From Chitinophagaceae bacterium (GTDB taxonomy: Bacteria; Bacteroidota; Bacteroidia; Chitinophagales; Chitinophagaceae), in NCBI GenBank assembly GCA_018061385.1, contig JAGOUF010000047.1:1-9487 (forward strand): a stretch of 9,487 bases of DNA, read 5' to 3'. Below, in pieces: positions 7,097-9,487 of the stretch (its first letter is position 1; each line of letters starts with the position of its first letter). The position numbers and the translations under genes were made by a program. Under the pieces are notes generated by a model. That model saw only the letters and a program-made list of their open reading frames with translations, was not told where the DNA came from and ran no database searches.

Positions 7097-8157
7097 TGAA
7101 GATGAAAAATTTGGTTTTACTAATTTGTATATTGTTAAGTACATCTTCTCTTTTTGCACAAAGTGAAAAGGGATTGAATTATATAAAAAAATATAAAGAT
7201 GCAGCCATTGAAGAAATGAGAAGAAGTGGTGTACCTGCATCTATAACACTTGCTCAAGGCATGTTAGAAAGTGGTTATGGCGAAAGTGAATTGTGTTTAA
7301 AAAGCAACAATCATTTTGGTATTAAATGCAAAACAGAATGGACAGGTGAAAAAGTTTATCACAACGATGATGAAAAAGGCGAATGTTTTAGAGCTTATCC
7401 AAGTGCAGCAGATAGTTATAAAGATCATTCAGACTTTTTAAAGTCGAGACCTTGGTATAATTTTTTATTTAGTTTACAACCTACCGATTATGAAGGTTGG
7501 GCTTATGGTTTAAAGAAAGCAGGTTATGCAACAGAAAAAAACTATCCACAGAGTTTAATTAGAATTATAAAAGATTACGATTTACACCAGTTCACTTTAG
7601 CAGCATTAAACAATACAGAAACCAATGATGTTGCAGTACAACCAACAGTTGTAACAGAAGTTGCAACTGCTGCAAAAGATAGTACAACCCCTACAACAGC
7701 AACTGAAATTATTGAAGAAGTAGAAACGAGTTATACAGATACTGAAACAGTACTTAACCCCAATACTTCATTGAAGGATGAAACTGCACCAACCAAAAGT
7801 GTTTATCCCGAAGGTATTTTTACCATTAACCATAGCAAAGTTGTGTATGCTAAAGAAGGTACATCTTTATTGGCTTTGGCCAATCAATTTGGTTTATCGC
7901 TTAGTAATTTATTAGAGTACAATGATTTTGACGAAATGGATATTTTAGATACCGATAAATTAATTTTTACTCAACGAAAATTGAAAAGAGGTGCTAAAGA
8001 TTTTTATGTTGCAGAAAGCGATTTAACAGTGCATCAAATAAGCCAAATAGAAGGCGTACAATTGCAAACAATTTTAAGTTTAAATAAACTACAAAAAAAC
8101 AGTACAATAAAAAAAGGCGACAAAGTTTATCTTCGTTCGGTTACTGTAAAAAAATAA
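7093..8157 (+). CDS. Secreted glucosaminidase (GH73-like) with two LysM-like repeats
   Basis: A peptidoglycan hydrolase predicted to cleave N-acetylglucosaminyl bonds during wall remodelling or cell separation. It has a signal peptide with cleavage likely after FA at 21-22. The glucosaminidase domain spans about 25-167: AQGMLESGYGES (54-65) carries the expected catalytic Glu59, followed by NNHFGIKC and the GECFRAYPSAADSYKDHSDFL segment. Next comes a Thr/Glu-rich linker (about 170-240), then two LysM-like repeats at about 248-293 and 303-348 that should bind glycan chains. The second is more divergent. The start overlaps the upstream stop in an ATGA; ATGs three and nine bases downstream could serve equally well, since all give a usable signal peptide. 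It acts outside the inner membrane, unlike its cytoplasmic operon partners. The hpt gene begins 14 bases later. Confidence 0.92.
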   Translation: MMKMKNLVLLICILLSTSSLFAQSEKGLNYIKKYKDAAIEEMRRSGVPASITLAQGMLESGYGESELCLKSNNHFGIKCKTEWTGEKVYHNDDEKGECFRAYPSAADSYKDHSDFLKSRPWYNFLFSLQPTDYEGWAYGLKKAGYATEKNYPQSLIRIIKDYDLHQFTLAALNNTETNDVAVQPTVVTEVATAAKDSTTPTTATEIIEEVETSYTDTETVLNPNTSLKDETAPTKSVYPEGIFTINHSKVVYAKEGTSLLALANQFGLSLSNLLEYNDFDEMDILDTDKLIFTQRKLKRGAKDFYVAESDLTVHQISQIEGVQLQTILSLNKLQKNSTIKKGDKVYLRSVTVKK

Positions 8158-8171
8158 TTTCAAACAATTTT

Positions 8172-8714
8172 ATGGCTTCAATTAAAGTTTTCGACAAGTC
8201 TTTTGTTCCTTATATAAATGCAGCAACCATTACCGAAAAAATTGAAGAATTGGCACAGCATTTAAAAGCAGATTACGATGGTAAACGTCCATTGTTTATT
8301 GCAATTTTAAATGGCTCTTTCATGTTTGCATCAGATCTTTTTAAGGCCATCAATTTCGAAGCTGAAATATGTTTTATAAAATTGGCATCGTATAAAGGCA
8401 CAAAAAGTTCTGGTCAAGTTGTTACTGCCATTGGTTTAGATATTGATTTAACTAACAGACATGTAATTATTTTAGAAGATATTATTGATACTGGCAAAAC
8501 ATTAAATTCATTTTTACCACAACTCCACAACCAGCAACCCTTATCCTTAAAAATTGCTGTTTTATTAGACAAGCCAGAACCTAGAAAATTTGAAGTACCT
8601 GTAGATTATGCATGCTTTGTTATTCCCAATAAATTTGTTTTGGGCTACGGTTTAGACTATGATGGTTTAGGTAGAAACCTAAAAGAAATTTATCAGTTAG
8701 AAGGTGGTGAATAA
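8172..8714 (+). CDS. hpt: Hypoxanthine phosphoribosyltransferase
   Basis: This cytoplasmic purine-salvage enzyme joins hypoxanthine (and often guanine) to PRPP, forming IMP or GMP. Its 180 residues match the bacterial family. The PRPP motif LEDIIDTGKTL is at 101-111. The flexible-loop SY pair is at 73-74, and the purine-binding end, NKFVLGYGLDYDGLGRNL at 153-170, is fully conserved in layout. The cis-peptide loop reads LNG (46-48) where many relatives have LKG; this changes the Lys but leaves the loop geometry plausible. It starts 14 bases after the glucosaminidase stop, so it is probably the last gene of the symporter-OMT-glucosaminidase-hpt transcript. No clear terminator is visible in the 66 bases that follow. 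Confidence 0.97.
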   Translation: MASIKVFDKSFVPYINAATITEKIEELAQHLKADYDGKRPLFIAILNGSFMFASDLFKAINFEAEICFIKLASYKGTKSSGQVVTAIGLDIDLTNRHVIILEDIIDTGKTLNSFLPQLHNQQPLSLKIAVLLDKPEPRKFEVPVDYACFVIPNKFVLGYGLDYDGLGRNLKEIYQLEGGE

Positions 8715-8780
8715 CTTTCGGCTTCAATAAAATATTAATTTGTACGTTTAATATCTGAAAGAATTAACCCTATTATTACT

Positions 8781-9487
8781 ATGAGCCTAATTTCTAAAAT
8801 TTTGGCCATTTTTTTATTGCTTGTAATTGCTGCATCGTCAAGCAATGCCCAATACTATTTAAGGGGTCAAATTAACGACGATTTAGGCAGAGCATTACCC
8901 AATGTAAAAATCAATTTATTTTCAAAAGGCAACTACTCTTATCGAAGTGGAAACTCGGGTGGATTTGGTATTCCTACTCCATTAGAAATAGATACCATCA
9001 CATTAAGTTTGGTTGGATACGAAACATTAAAAAAAGCTGTTGTTAGCAAACAATATCAAAACTTGGTATTAAAAATGTTACCTGCAACTGCTAGTTTAAT
9101 GAAAAATAAGCTCAGCTCTATCACAAAAAATTTATTAAAAGAACAATTCTCTTTTTTTAATGCCAATGGAGAAAGCTACACATCGTTAATTGAAAACGAT
9201 TTTGTAAATACAAAAAAATATCCTGAAACTGGTTTTTCCTTAAACATAGATAGAGCCTCCTATAGCAATGCTAGAAGATTTTTAAACAATGATATTAACG
9301 TTCCTACAGATGCTGTAAGAATTGAAGAAATGTTGAACTACTTCGATTTTAGAAGCCCCAATGAAATATTGAAAGAGAAGGAATTTTTAATGAATCAATA
9401 CGTAACATCTTGTCCTTGGAATAGTGAAAACAGATTGTTGTTTTTAAAGCTCAATGCACCCAAACTTAATTTAGAAAATGTACCACC
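8781..9487 (+). CDS. Secreted von Willebrand factor A (YfbK-like) protein, N-terminal part (3' end outside window)
   Basis: The frame is open from the ATG at 8781 to the window edge, 235 codons. A signal peptide runs to about SSNA at 20-23. A carboxypeptidase-regulatory-like beta-sandwich follows at about 25-98, with LRGQINDDLGRALPNVKI at its start and VGYETL later. After a linker comes the N-terminal domain found before vWA in YfbK-type proteins: YPETGFSLNIDRASYSNARR at 147-166, DAVRIEEMLNYFDF at 177-190 and the CPWN motif at 211-214. The vWA metal-ion site itself would lie beyond the window. The full protein is probably exported. Its function is not known in detail; the family is often linked to protein-protein contacts. 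It follows hpt by 66 bases on the same strand, so it may have its own promoter. Confidence 0.85.
   Translation, partial: MSLISKILAIFLLLVIAASSSNAQYYLRGQINDDLGRALPNVKINLFSKGNYSYRSGNSGGFGIPTPLEIDTITLSLVGYETLKKAVVSKQYQNLVLKMLPATASLMKNKLSSITKNLLKEQFSFFNANGESYTSLIENDFVNTKKYPETGFSLNIDRASYSNARRFLNNDINVPTDAVRIEEMLNYFDFRSPNEILKEKEFLMNQYVTSCPWNSENRLLFLKLNAPKLNLENVP

Noticed and set aside
8739..8757. TTTG followed by TATCTG upstream of the vWA gene as a promoter
   Set aside because: The two elements are only about ten bases apart, too close for a -33/-7 pair.

Overview
The window reads as ordinary chromosomal DNA from a member of the Bacteroidota, probably close to the Chitinophagales/Sphingobacteriia. 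The reasons are: very AT-rich DNA with A/T-heavy codon choice; almost no Shine-Dalgarno sequences ahead of starts; a lipocalin-like lipoprotein with a Lys/Asp-rich tail after the lipid cysteine; the two-domain 'alternative' GlmU known from this phylum; and secreted proteins ending their signal peptides in 'A-Q'. The assignment rests on gene content only. No tRNA, rRNA, CRISPR array, insertion sequence, phage gene or origin was seen. All genes look intact apart from the two cut by the window edges.

Layout. (a) 1-819, plus strand: 3' part of a membrane pyrophosphatase with an unusual C-terminal tail, followed by a strong terminator. (b) 820-1005: a convergent gap with two hairpins. (c) 1006-1446, minus strand: a small lipoprotein gene. 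(d) 1562-4745, minus strand: a gene row read from high to low coordinates, namely an isoprenoid-synthase-like protein, a GlmU-type sugar nucleotidyltransferase/acyltransferase, a 62-residue DUF4177 protein and triosephosphate isomerase, closed by a terminator. The last three are packed within 3-6 bases of one another. (e) 4746-4921: a divergent control region with a perfect 7-4-7 dyad. (f) 4922-8714, plus strand: a sodium:solute symporter, an O-methyltransferase, a secreted glucosaminidase with LysM repeats and hypoxanthine phosphoribosyltransferase, spaced 9, -4 and 14 bases apart, so probably one transcript. (g) 8781 to the end, plus strand: the first 235 codons of a secreted von Willebrand factor A (YfbK-like) protein with a carboxypeptidase-regulatory-like domain. 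No gene-free stretch exceeds 300 bases; the longest is about 186.

How the genes fit together. The content is mainly housekeeping: ion pumping and pyrophosphate hydrolysis, UDP-GlcNAc supply and glycolysis, cell-wall turnover, purine salvage and solute uptake. The shared operons look like co-transcription of unrelated household functions rather than one pathway.

I looked for a novel system and do not see a convincing one. The less understood items are the isoprenoid-synthase-like protein beside the GlmU gene, the pyrophosphatase tail, the long hairpin at 927-971 and the dyad at 4818-4835.
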